Assembly (NCBI GenBank): GCA_017417045.1
Contig: JAFPZZ010000055.1
Coordinates: 1-32,104 of the forward strand
Source of the DNA: Bacillota bacterium
Lineage (GTDB): Bacteria; Bacillota; Clostridia; Peptostreptococcales; Anaerovoracaceae
Direction of reading: 5' to 3'
DNA length: 32,104 bases
Made by a program: the position numbers and the translations under genes. Position 1 is the first letter of the stretch. Every line of letters starts with the position of its first letter. This document shows positions 22,590 to 30,336 of the stretch, one piece after another. The notes beneath the pieces were generated by a model. It did no database searches. It saw only the letters and a list, made by a program, of their open reading frames with translations, and was not told where the DNA came from.

Positions 22590-23105
22590 CTACGCTTCGG
22601 ATTTCTTGCCGAAAAGCTCGATCAGATTGTCGATTATCTCGACAGAGTACTGAAGCCCTATGCCAAGGAACCCCACAGGCAAAGCCATGTACTCCGGCCA
22701 CAGCTTGGGAGCCCAGTTGGTGCTTGCGGTCGTGCCGCGGACAAATGCTTTGTAGGCGTAATCCCAGCCGTATCTGACCAGGATATACGCATATGCGATG
22801 CCCAGAAGAGCGTGCAGGATCATCATGACGTTGTGACCCTTGCCCTTAAGCTTTCCGGAGATCACGTCCATGGACATGTGCTTGCCCTGACTCTCGGCGT
22901 AGCCGAGTCCGAGGAGGCAGGCCATTACGTAAAGGAAGCCGTCGGTGTCGTAGCCCCATTTCGTGCTGCTGTGGAAAAAGTAACGGAGTATTACGTCGTA
23001 GGTGACTATCAGCACGAGAGCGAGTATCATCACGCATTCTATTGAAAACGCGACGTTGTAGTAGCCCTTTACGAATTTCTTATATCCTTCGTAAAATTTT
23101 TTCAT
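22590..23105 (-). CDS. dctQ: TRAP transporter small permease, DctQ type
   Basis: This 171-residue membrane protein has four hydrophobic helices: around FSIECVMILALVLIVTYDVILRYFF, DGFLYVMACLLGLGYAESQG, HNVMMILHALLGIAYAYILVRYGWDYAY, and EYMALPVGFLGIGLQYSVEIIDNLIELFG. Length and layout match DctQ, the small subunit that holds DctM. The family signature for this protein is weak, so the call rests on topology and on position between dctP and dctM. The first helix and YVMACLLGLGYAESQGKHMSMDV agree with DctQ. It starts 97 bases after dctP, across the hairpin at 23140-23172. Confidence 0.9.
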   Translation of the reverse strand: MKKFYEGYKKFVKGYYNVAFSIECVMILALVLIVTYDVILRYFFHSSTKWGYDTDGFLYVMACLLGLGYAESQGKHMSMDVISGKLKGKGHNVMMILHALLGIAYAYILVRYGWDYAYKAFVRGTTASTNWAPKLWPEYMALPVGFLGIGLQYSVEIIDNLIELFGKKSEA

Positions 23106-23139
23106 AAGCTGCTTTCTCCCTTATTCTGAGATACAGAAA

Positions 23140-23172
23140 GGGCGTCGACGGACTCAGCGTCTGCCGACGCCC
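23140..23172 (-). repeat. Intercistronic hairpin between dctP and dctQ
   Basis: Arms GGGCGTCG (23140-23147) and CGACGCCC (23165-23172) close a 17-base region that can extend the stem with four more pairs. On the minus strand a short CTTTCTG follows, so it may terminate partly. It lies 30 bases after the dctP stop codon and matches the position of the stem-loop after the Opp binding protein. Confidence 0.55.
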
Positions 23173-23201
23173 ATAGGCTCATTCAGCAGAGCCGGCGGAT
23201 A

Positions 23202-24239
23202 CTATTCTCTTGTGTCTTCAGAGATCTTGATGAAAGCAGCTCCCTTTTCGCCGGTCTTGCCGAGCCACTCCTCGCGGGTCTTGGCAACGAGATCGAGCCA
23301 GATCTGCTTCTCTTCCGCGGTGGGCTCTATGAAGGTCACGCCTGCGGCCTCATAGATCTTGCGGGCATCCTCATTGTTCTTTTCAGCCTGCTCAGCGCCG
23401 GGCTTCGTGTAGTTCTCAATACTGAAGACGTCCTCAAAGATCGCCTTGGTCTCATCGGTGAACTTATCCCAGACCGCAGAGTTGATGACGGCGTAGTCCT
23501 CGGACATGGAGAAGTTCATGTCGTAGATATAGTCGATGACTTCCTGAACGGACCTGTTGAGCGAAGGAACGAGGTTTCCGGTGAGTCCGTCGATGGCTCC
23601 GGTCTGGAGCGCGAGATAGTACTCGGAGGAGGACATGTTGATGCAGTTGCCGCCGCAGAGGTCGGTCATGATGGTGTTGGCGGATCCGAATACTCTGATG
23701 TTCTTGCCCTTGAGGTCCTCAGGCTTGTGCACCTCGAAGGTGGTCATGTACTGAGTGCCGGAGGCATATGGGATGGTGAGTCCGAGAAGCTTGATGCCGT
23801 AGGGCTCCAGAGCCTCTGCGAGGAGGTCCTTCTGGCCACCTTCCCAGGCCCTGATCTGATGGTCGATGTCGTCGTAGATACCGAAGTTTCCGGCAGCGCC
23901 GAAGAAGGGATCCGTTCCGACGTAGTTCTCGAGGAGCAGCGGGGCCATATCGATAAGGCCGGTGGATACGGCCTCGAAGATCTCAGCGGTCTTTACGAGC
24001 TGCTCTGCGGGATAGAGCTCGAAGGTGATCTTTCCGCCGGTCCTTTCGGTGATCTGCTCAGTGGCCTTTACCATCGACTGCCAGGAGATGTAGTCCTCGG
24101 CGAAGTTGGTGGCTACGGTGAGCTTCATGGCTTCCTGTTCCGGTTTCTTTTCGGGTTCCGGTTCAGTCTTCTTTTCGCCGCAGGCGGTCATCGCGAGGAT
24201 CATCGCCAGCGCAAGAATAAGTGCCAATACTTTCTTCAT
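23202..24239 (-). CDS. dctP: TRAP transporter solute-binding lipoprotein, DctP type
   Basis: This 345-residue extracellular receptor has a lipoprotein signal peptide with the lipobox MTAC, Cys20 being the lipid anchor. A short Lys/Glu/Pro linker leads to the DctP domain. Seen: KLTVATNFAEDY at the mature start, EIFEAVSTGLIDMAPLLLENY (86-106), KPEDLKGKNIRVFGSANTIM (172-191) with Arg182 at the site where DctP proteins bind the substrate carboxylate, and SSSEYYLALQTGAIDGLTGNLVP (203-225). The arginine argues for a carboxylate ligand. The gene lies 82 bases after the first CoA-transferase. Specificity cannot be told from the sequence. Confidence 0.95.
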   Translation of the reverse strand: MKKVLALILALAMILAMTACGEKKTEPEPEKKPEQEAMKLTVATNFAEDYISWQSMVKATEQITERTGGKITFELYPAEQLVKTAEIFEAVSTGLIDMAPLLLENYVGTDPFFGAAGNFGIYDDIDHQIRAWEGGQKDLLAEALEPYGIKLLGLTIPYASGTQYMTTFEVHKPEDLKGKNIRVFGSANTIMTDLCGGNCINMSSSEYYLALQTGAIDGLTGNLVPSLNRSVQEVIDYIYDMNFSMSEDYAVINSAVWDKFTDETKAIFEDVFSIENYTKPGAEQAEKNNEDARKIYEAAGVTFIEPTAEEKQIWLDLVAKTREEWLGKTGEKGAAFIKISEDTRE

Positions 24240-24321
24240 GATTTTCCGTCCTTTCTGAAATGTTTGATTTATAAATCTTCTTAAACGATCTTGGTCAGAT
24301 CTATAAAATCACCGCTGAAAA

Positions 24322-25518
24322 CTAAATCGTCTTGCTTTCGCGCAGCGCTTCTATATCTTCTTTGCTGTATCCGAGCGAGGCGAGTATCTCGTCGTTGTGC
24401 TGTCCTATGGTCGGAGGGCAATTGTAGATCTCGTCCTGACCCATCTTGAGCGGGTTTCCTATGGTCTTGTACTTGCCGGCCACAGGGTGCTCCATGTCCA
24501 CGATCATGTGGCGCTCGATCAGCGAGCTCTCATTCAGAGCCTGCCCGATGTCATTGACGTGGGCGACTGCGATCTCGTTGGAGGCCTCGTTGACCCAGTC
24601 CATGGAGGGCTTCTTCGCGAATATCTCCGCGAGGAGGTCCATCATCTCCTTTTTGTGCGCGAGCCTCTCAGCGGCGGAAGCGAACCTCGGATCCTCGGAA
24701 AGACCCTTAGCCTCCGGGACCAGCCTCTCGATGACAGCTACGAGCTTCTCATAGAGCGGCTGAGTGATGCACTGGACCTGGATATAATCTCCGTCGGCGC
24801 ACTTGAAGGCCCCTACGGGAACGTTAGTCGGATGGGAGTTGCCTACCTTCGCGGGCTGCTTGCCGGTAACGAGGTAGGTCTGTCCGATATAAGCCTGGAG
24901 GGTGACCATGAGATCGAGCAGCGATATGTCGATCCATCTCCCGACGCCTGTCTTCTCTCTCTCATACAGCGCGGCTCCGATGCCGGAGAGGGATGCGTAA
25001 GCGGCGGCTACGTCAGCTACCGGGAAGGCCATGGTGTACGGAGGGCAGCCCTCCTCTCCGATAACGCTCATGGCACCGGAAAGAGCCTGCATGACGGTGT
25101 CCATCGCGGGCTTGTTCTGATTGGTGGTCCCGTGACCGTAGCCCGAGATCGAGCAGTATATGATGCCGGGGTTGATCGCCTTCAGGGTCTCATAGTCTAT
25201 CTTTAGCCTGGGGGGCACTGAGGGCCTGTAGTTCTCGAGCACTACGTCCGCGGTCTCGACGAGCTTGTAGAAGATCTCCAGTGCCTTGGGATCTTTGAGG
25301 TTGAGAGTCACGCTCTTCTTGTTTCTGTTGAAACCGAGGAAGTAAGCGCTCTCCCCGTTGAGATAAGGCGGGAATTTATGAGCCGACTCTCCTATGACCG
25401 GCTGCTCGACCTTGATAACGTCTGCGCCGAGGTCGCCGAGAAGCTGGCCTGCGTATGGTCCTGCCAGCACCTGGGTGAGATCAAGTACTCTTACACCTGC
25501 GTAGGGTCTGTTTGACAT
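24322..25518 (-). CDS. Class III CoA-transferase (CaiB/BaiF/Frc family), first gene of the operon
   Basis: This 398-residue enzyme is a third CaiB/BaiF family member. Seen: YAGVRVLDLTQVLAGPYAGQLLGDLGADVIKVEQP (6-40), GFNRNKKSVTLNLKDPKALEIFYKLVETADVVLENYRPS (62-100), catalytic Asp169 in PVADVAAAYASL, and TGVGRWIDISLLDLMVTLQAYI. It looks a better match to the textbook formyl-CoA transferase pattern than the other two. It heads the operon and is separated from the LysR gene by a 443-base regulatory gap. A single CoA-transferase before the TRAP genes and a pair after them suggest two CoA-transfer steps. Acyl donors and acceptors are unknown. Confidence 0.94.
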   Translation of the reverse strand: MSNRPYAGVRVLDLTQVLAGPYAGQLLGDLGADVIKVEQPVIGESAHKFPPYLNGESAYFLGFNRNKKSVTLNLKDPKALEIFYKLVETADVVLENYRPSVPPRLKIDYETLKAINPGIIYCSISGYGHGTTNQNKPAMDTVMQALSGAMSVIGEEGCPPYTMAFPVADVAAAYASLSGIGAALYEREKTGVGRWIDISLLDLMVTLQAYIGQTYLVTGKQPAKVGNSHPTNVPVGAFKCADGDYIQVQCITQPLYEKLVAVIERLVPEAKGLSEDPRFASAAERLAHKKEMMDLLAEIFAKKPSMDWVNEASNEIAVAHVNDIGQALNESSLIERHMIVDMEHPVAGKYKTIGNPLKMGQDEIYNCPPTIGQHNDEILASLGYSKEDIEALRESKTI

Positions 25519-25596
25519 ATGGAGCTGTCCCCTTTCTTTGATCTGATCCCGCCCTGTGGAAAAACGGGATATTTCAGGTTCCGTTATGTTGTTTTT

Positions 25597-25602
25597 ATTG
25601 TA
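25597..25602 (-). promoter_or_regulatory. Possible -10 box of the TRAP/CoA-transferase operon
   Basis: TACAAT on the minus strand lies 79 bases before the first start codon. The best -35 candidate (TTTTCG, 18 bases upstream) is poor, which fits a promoter that needs a LysR-type activator. The inverted repeat at 25647-25678 would lie at about -57 to -88, the usual LysR recognition region. Confidence 0.4.
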
Positions 25603-25646
25603 ATAGCTTTGAAATATGAACGAAAATTCAACTATTTTCCCTTATC

Positions 25647-25678
25647 CATCAAATTCTTTTATGTTTATATTTTTGATG
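25647..25678. promoter_or_regulatory. Inverted repeat, candidate LysR binding site for the operon
   Basis: CATCAAA (25647-25653) and TTTGATG (25672-25678) face each other across 18 AT-rich bases. The half-site CATCAAA recurs at 25801-25807 near the LysR promoter. Location relative to the candidate -10 box fits an activator site; this is an inference. Confidence 0.4.
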
Positions 25679-25791
25679 CGCGCCATGCTTTCGGGCTGCA
25701 ACTATCGCCTCAATTCCACGACATTTTCGCTTTTTTTGTTACAGAAATGCGCCATTTTCATAAAAAAGAATGGTGCAGGCATCTCATTTCG

Positions 25792-25819
25792 TTGATTTGT
25801 CATCAAAATATGTTATGCT
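25792..25819 (+). promoter_or_regulatory. Predicted LysR gene promoter with overlapping T-N11-A dyad
   Basis: TTGATT (25792-25797), 16-base spacer, TATGCT (25814-25819), with TGT directly before it making an extended -10. The dyad TTGAT-N5-ATCAA (25792-25806), which contains a T-N11-A motif, covers the -35 box. Autorepression by the LysR protein is likely. The leader is about 135 bases. Confidence 0.5.
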
Positions 25820-25961
25820 TAAAGAAAGCATAAAAGATTGCGTCACTATCGATAAAAATTTTTACTGATTGATCTTCCCGCCTGTTTTCGGCATCTTCTG
25901 CGGAGATCAAGGCACAAAAAAGGACCTGCTCGCAAAGAAGGCGTCATAAGGGGTCAAACAC

Positions 25962-26885
25962 ATGGATATCTCTGATTTCGAACTGATCACGATCCTCGCC
26001 TCAGAAGGCAATATTACAAGGACCGCGGCCAGGCTCTACACTACGCAGTCGGCCATCTCCTACAGGATCAAGATGATAGAAAAAGAACTGAACGCGAGGC
26101 TCTTCGACCGCGGGAAAAAAGGGATCACCCTCACGAGCGCGGGGCAGATAGTCCTCGAGTATTCAGAGAGGTTCACCAAGGAATATACGGAGCTGAAGAC
26201 AGCCCTGGGCTACGACGCGAACAAGGATATAGTCGGAAACATAAGGCTCGGAACTTCCACCACCATGATGCTCCACATCATGATGAACACGATAAGGCAG
26301 ATACGCACCTCCTATCCCAATATCTCCATCACCGTCAGCGGCGGCAACAGCGACAAGGTTACGGAAGCTATCAAAAACGATCAGCTCGACATGGGCGTCG
26401 TTAGAGGCAACGTGGACTGGGACGGGGAAAAGATACTGCTCTACGAGGAGCCGGTGTGCATAGTAACTAAGGAGCCCTTCAGTCTCGACCTCATGAAGAA
26501 CGAGACCTTCATCACACACCCGAACTCCAACGCGAAGGATTACATACTGCGCTTCTGGGAGGAGAACAAGCATATACTGCATCATATCTCCACGATAGAG
26601 AGCATAGAAGCCTGCCTCGACATAGTCGACCAGGGCTTCGGTTTTTCAATACTCCCCGCAGTCTCGCTCGTGGGACGCAGCGATCTTAACTATTACCAGA
26701 TCGTCTGGGGAGACGGAGAGCCCGCGACCAGGAAGACCTGGTACATCATCAACGACAAGATCGACATGAAGGAGCCCCGATTCAGGGTCTTCTACGAATA
26801 TGCTACGAAGGAGATACCGGCCCTTATGGAAAAGCTCATAAAGCAGCTCGACATAAAACAGATAAGATCGAGCGAGCAGAGATAG
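25962..26885 (+). CDS. LysR-family transcriptional regulator
   Basis: This 307-residue protein has the standard LysR layout: N-terminal helix-turn-helix ISDFELITILASEGNITRTAARLYTTQSAISYRIKMIEKELNARLFDRGKKGITLTSAG (about residues 3-62), a linker helix, then two-lobed effector domain beginning near GNIRLGTSTTMM. It is divergent from the TRAP/CoA-transferase operon, so it probably activates that operon in response to its substrate or a metabolite. The short sequence TSTTMMLHIMMNTIRQIRTSYPNISITVSGG is the usual first effector-lobe region. The gene is single, with a terminator at 26967-26994 downstream. Candidate binding sites in the gap are listed separately. The start follows GGGGTCAAACAC, a modest ribosome site. 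Confidence 0.95.
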   Translation: MDISDFELITILASEGNITRTAARLYTTQSAISYRIKMIEKELNARLFDRGKKGITLTSAGQIVLEYSERFTKEYTELKTALGYDANKDIVGNIRLGTSTTMMLHIMMNTIRQIRTSYPNISITVSGGNSDKVTEAIKNDQLDMGVVRGNVDWDGEKILLYEEPVCIVTKEPFSLDLMKNETFITHPNSNAKDYILRFWEENKHILHHISTIESIEACLDIVDQGFGFSILPAVSLVGRSDLNYYQIVWGDGEPATRKTWYIINDKIDMKEPRFRVFYEYATKEIPALMEKLIKQLDIKQIRSSEQR

Positions 26886-26966
26886 GGCGCTCCCATGACC
26901 CTCCTCAAAGCTATTTCTTTAGTCTCGGCATCCTCACAGCATTCAAGCAGTCCAAATTCGGCATAG

Positions 26967-26994
26967 AAAACAGCCTCCCTAAGGAGGCTGTTTT
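26967..26994 (+). terminator. Rho-independent terminator after the LysR gene
   Basis: A 12-bp perfect stem AAAACAGCCTCC / GGAGGCTGTTTT with a four-base loop lies 81 bases after the LysR stop. The flanking A and T runs let it work in both directions. The remaining sequence up to 27074 shows nothing else. Confidence 0.85.
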
Positions 26995-27074
26995 GCATCT
27001 GCAGTTATAAGCCCCGGTGCAGACAAATGCTACTTACGGGACTCTTTTCTGATTGGAACGGGACAGAGGAAGGG

Positions 27075-27155
27075 CTACTTCTTTTTATATCCCGTGATAA
27101 GCGTAAGGATGAAGCACAGCGCTGTCATCCACGCGAAGAAACGATGGTTTTTCAT
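27075..27155 (-). CDS. Small 26-residue hydrophobic ORF coupled to the P-type ATPase remnant
   Basis: The translation is a single small hydrophobic peptide with charged ends, starting MKNHRFFAWMTALC and ending LITGYKKK; it would fit one short membrane span. It has a very good ribosome site (GAGGAGGT, 8 bases before ATG) that lies in the last codons of the ATPase remnant, whose stop codon is only four bases upstream of this start. Small peptides often follow metal ATPase genes, but I do not recognise this one securely. It is too short for statistical support. The ribosome site and coupling are the main evidence. Confidence 0.5.
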   Translation of the reverse strand: MKNHRFFAWMTALCFILTLITGYKKK

Positions 27156-27159
27156 TGTC

Positions 27160-27891
27160 TCAGACCTCCTCTTCATCAAGCAGTCCCGTGAGGCAGTCCA
27201 TGCTCAGCAGGACGGTGGACGTATTGTGCAGCAGGGCGCTCACAGAGGGCGCCAGAACGCCAAACGCGCCGAGAAGTATAAGGGCTCCGTTGAAGCCCAT
27301 CACGAATCGATAATTGCGGTCGATACGCCTCATCAGGGCGTCGCTCAGCCTCTTGAGCCATGCGAGCTCCCTGAGGTCTTCGGCAGAGATAGTCACGTCC
27401 GCGGCCTCTCTGGCTATCACGGCGCCGCTTCCGACCGCTATACCAACGTCAGCGAGCGAAAGCGCCGGGGCGTCGTTGATACCGTCCCCTATCATGATAA
27501 CAGTCCTTCCGGCTTCGTGTTCGGAAGCTATGTATGAGGACTTGTCTTCTGGAAGTACCTCCGCCCTGTGATCGTCTATGCCGTGCGCAACGACGTATTC
27601 GACCTCGCTGTGCATCTCCTGGTGTTCGAGACCCTGCCTGAGGGCTTCCTGCACGACGGCGTTGGCGACGGAATGCGGGAAATGCTCTTCCAGGCAGGCC
27701 GCCATGCGAAGCATCTCTCTCCCGTCTTCTCCGTTGAACGGGACGACCTCGACGACTGTGGGACAGGCCCTTGTGAGAGTCCCCGTCTTGTCGAATATGA
27801 CGGTATCGGCGCAGCTGATCTTTTCCATGTATTTGCCGCCGGCGTATGAAGCGCATAGCTGCGCTTCTGCCAGCTTAGCTTCCGGCGGCTT
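27160..27891 (-). pseudogene. Heavy-metal P-type ATPase remnant (5' truncated, internally deleted)
   Basis: The frame is open from a TAA at 27892-27894, and an ATG at 27828 gives 222 residues. Present: the phosphorylation motif DKTGTLT (13-19 from that ATG), EEHFPHSVA, GDGINDAPALS (114-124), and the last membrane region RNYRFVMGFNGALILLGAFGVLAPSVSALLHNTSTVLLSMDCLTGLL. Missing: the metal-binding and first six membrane parts, with the CPC-type site. Also missing is the section that should lie between VVAHGID and RAEVLPEDK (around residues 79-95), which includes most of the nucleotide domain. Intact relatives exceed 600 residues. Such a protein could not pump ions. The frame is kept across the internal deletion, so it may still be translated. 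Confidence 0.8.
27835..27889. repeat. Nested inverted repeats at the 5' break of the ATPase remnant
   Basis: Outer arms GCCGCCGG (27835-27842) and CCGGCGGC (27882-27889) enclose an inner perfect hairpin GAAGCGCA-TAGC-TGCGCTTC (27848-27867). The outer arm is followed by TTTT on the plus strand. The structure spans the 5' end of the remnant, 24 bases after the alpha-galactosidase stop. It could be a plus-strand terminator, a recombination scar or a small mobile-element end. Confidence 0.45.
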
Positions 27892-27912
27892 TTATTCAAA
27901 GCGTCCCTGTGC

Positions 27913-30258
27913 TCATTCCTCCACCGCTTCCATGAAATACATCCTGGCGCTGAAGTCCTGGAAGAAGCGCACGCGGCCGTCGTAGCCGGTGCCGCCGAAT
28001 GCGGGCGCGAGGTGGACGCCTTCCTCCATGAGGGCGGCGCCGTACATCAGGCAGTCCTCGGTCTCCCCTTCCATCTTTACGACCCTTGAGATGATCTCCT
28101 GGGTCAGGGATTCGTCGCGCACGTGCACAGGAGCGACGGCGTTTATGAGGTCGCCGAAGCCCTTGACATTGTACTTGATGGCGCGGCCCGTGAAATGATA
28201 TTTAAGCCCCGGATCGAGCCCGGCGGCCTTGAATACGTGCTGCTGGAAGTTCGGCGTTACGAGGCCCTGCATTATCATGCCGACGGCCTTCTTTTTGTCG
28301 GGGCTGACGACGGTCCAGGACACGAGCCTGTCCGTGCTGAGCCTGTAGAATGTCCCGAACTGCATGACGTCCCGCCACTGCTTGTAGAGCTCGACCTGGA
28401 CCTTGACCTTGTCGTAGTCCTCCTTTTTGAGGTCGGGGATGTTGAGCTCGTAGCCGAGCAGGCCGAAGGAAGCGACCTCGAAGCGGCTCTCGAGCGGGGT
28501 CTTCCTGAGCGTCTGGTGGTTGGGGCTCGCGGACACGTGGGCGCCCACGGTGCTCATAGGATAGCCGTAGCTGTATCCCTCCTGTATGGCGGTGCGCTCC
28601 CAGGCGTCGGTGTCGTCGCTGGCCCAGATCTGCGGGAAATAGCAGAGTATGCCGAGGTCGAAGCGGTTGCCTCCGGAAGCGCAGCCCTCGAAGAGTATAT
28701 CCGGGAACTCCCTCGTGAGAGTATCCATTATCTCATAGAGCCCGAGCACGTACCTGTGCAGGACCTCGCCCTGCCTGTCCGCGGGGAGCGCCTTAGAGTA
28801 GACGTCGCTGACTATGCGGTTCATATCCCACTTGACGTAGGAGATGCCGGGGACGGAGAAGACTGCCCTCATGCTGTCCAGCACGAAGGCGCGAACTTCC
28901 GGCCTCGAGAGGTCCAGTATGCGCTGGTTCCTGCCCTCGGAGTGGTCCCTGCCGGGAACGTCCATGCACCAGTCCGGATGGGCCCTGTAGAGAGCGCTGT
29001 CGACGTTCACCATCTCGGGCTCTACCCAGATGCCCGCGGCGAGGCCGAGCGCGTTTATCTTCTGCACTATGCCCTCGAGGCCGCCGGGCAGCTTCTTCTT
29101 GTCCGCCGTCCAGTCGCCGAGGCTCCTGAAATCGTCGTTCCTGCCCTCGAACCAGCCGTCGTCTATGACGAAGAGCTCTATGCCGCAGTCCTTGGCGGCT
29201 CTCGCGAGCCTCAAGAGCTTGCTCTCGTTTATCTTGAAGTATCCCGCCTCCCAGCTGTTGAGCAGCACGGGGCGGGCCCTGTATTTCCAGCTTCCGCGCA
29301 CTATGTGCTTTCTTACGAAGGCATGCATGCTGCGGGAAAGGCCGCCGAAGCCCTTCTTCGAGAAGCTAAGGACCGCTTCCGGAGAGGTGAAGCTCTCCCC
29401 TGCCTCCAGCTTCCAGGAGAACGACTGCGGGTTAATGCCGCAGACGAACCTGCTGCCGCCGAAGGATCCCGCCTCGAGCGCCTCGCAGTGGTTGCCGCTG
29501 TATATGAGGTTGCTGCCGTAGACGGCGCCCGCCGTCTCGCTGCAGCTGGCCTCGTGTATCATCACGAAGGGATTGGCCCTGCTTGAGGAGGTCCCGGTGT
29601 AGGAGCTCACGACGAGCTTGCCGGAGCTGACGGGATAGACTTCCCTTCTCATCTCGCGGGTCCAGGCGCCGGAAAACGAGCTCATGCACCAGCTTCCGTC
29701 AAGGTCCAGCTGGGCGCTCATGAGCCTCTTTACCGTGACCGCGCTCTCCCCTTCGTTGACGAGGACGGCGCGCCTGGTTATGACGTCGCAGCCCGCGAAA
29801 ACGGTATATATGAGCTCGAGCCTTACGGCCTCGTGCTTTTCTCTGAAGCGCACGATAAGGCTCTGATCGTCGCCGGGAGCCTCCTCATAGGCACCGGGGA
29901 GCCCCTCCGCGGGAACGCAGCCGTCCAGGATCTCGAAGCTGTCATAGATGAAGTCCGAGCTGAACGATCCGTCCGAATATATTATCTCCGCAAAGGGCTC
30001 GCGTATGTCGCCCTTGCCATAGAACGAGGCCTCGAGCCTCATGTCCTCCAGGGAGAACTCGGGATGCTCCGCGTCGTAGATCACGGCGTTGCCGGGAGCG
30101 TAGGCGTGGCGGCTGCATAGCCCTTCCAGCGTATCCTCCTCTATGCGCATCTTACCGCCGTAGCAGAGATGCTCCGGCTGCCCTGTCTCCAGTATGCGGA
30201 AGGCGTAGGTCGTGTTTTCGGTGTCGAGTACGAAGGCCCGGTCAAAACTTCTTATCAT
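27913..30258 (-). CDS. Alpha-galactosidase, glycoside hydrolase family 36
   Basis: This 781-residue cytosolic enzyme hydrolyses alpha-1,6-linked galactose from melibiose, raffinose and related sugars. Seen: N-terminal beta-sandwich domain, then a TIM barrel with ELFVIDDGWFEGRNDDFRSLGDW (361-383), WVEPEMVN (411-418), the catalytic nucleophile Asp478 in YVKWDMNR, and the acid/base region WASDDTDAWER (Asp548). EGCASGGNRFDLG (524-536) is another GH36 hallmark. Length agrees with bacterial GH36 enzymes (about 700-750). The start follows CCGGAGGAGAGAG. It lies 78 bases after the sugar symporter gene, forming a galactoside utilisation pair. Confidence 0.97.
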   Translation of the reverse strand: MIRSFDRAFVLDTENTTYAFRILETGQPEHLCYGGKMRIEEDTLEGLCSRHAYAPGNAVIYDAEHPEFSLEDMRLEASFYGKGDIREPFAEIIYSDGSFSSDFIYDSFEILDGCVPAEGLPGAYEEAPGDDQSLIVRFREKHEAVRLELIYTVFAGCDVITRRAVLVNEGESAVTVKRLMSAQLDLDGSWCMSSFSGAWTREMRREVYPVSSGKLVVSSYTGTSSSRANPFVMIHEASCSETAGAVYGSNLIYSGNHCEALEAGSFGGSRFVCGINPQSFSWKLEAGESFTSPEAVLSFSKKGFGGLSRSMHAFVRKHIVRGSWKYRARPVLLNSWEAGYFKINESKLLRLARAAKDCGIELFVIDDGWFEGRNDDFRSLGDWTADKKKLPGGLEGIVQKINALGLAAGIWVEPEMVNVDSALYRAHPDWCMDVPGRDHSEGRNQRILDLSRPEVRAFVLDSMRAVFSVPGISYVKWDMNRIVSDVYSKALPADRQGEVLHRYVLGLYEIMDTLTREFPDILFEGCASGGNRFDLGILCYFPQIWASDDTDAWERTAIQEGYSYGYPMSTVGAHVSASPNHQTLRKTPLESRFEVASFGLLGYELNIPDLKKEDYDKVKVQVELYKQWRDVMQFGTFYRLSTDRLVSWTVVSPDKKKAVGMIMQGLVTPNFQQHVFKAAGLDPGLKYHFTGRAIKYNVKGFGDLINAVAPVHVRDESLTQEIISRVVKMEGETEDCLMYGAALMEEGVHLAPAFGGTGYDGRVRFFQDFSARMYFMEAVEE

Positions 30259-30336
30259 TTCTCTCTCCTCCGGTCCTAGGGGCCGTCTGAGTTTTCATCC
30301 GCCGATCTTTGCAGGCCCAGTCAGCCTGCGTCCATA

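Noticed and set aside
26792..26998. 68-codon minus-strand frame overlapping the LysR 3' end
   Set aside because: It runs across the LysR terminator and coding region and shows no family resemblance.
28123..29586. Long open frame (487 codons) opposite the alpha-galactosidase
   Set aside because: Antisense shadow: low-complexity Ala/Val/Glu-rich, no domain, no ribosome site of note.
30311..30329. GCAGGC/GCCTGC dyad after the symporter stop
   Set aside because: Six-base arms without a T-run are common in GC-rich spacers; too weak to call a terminator.
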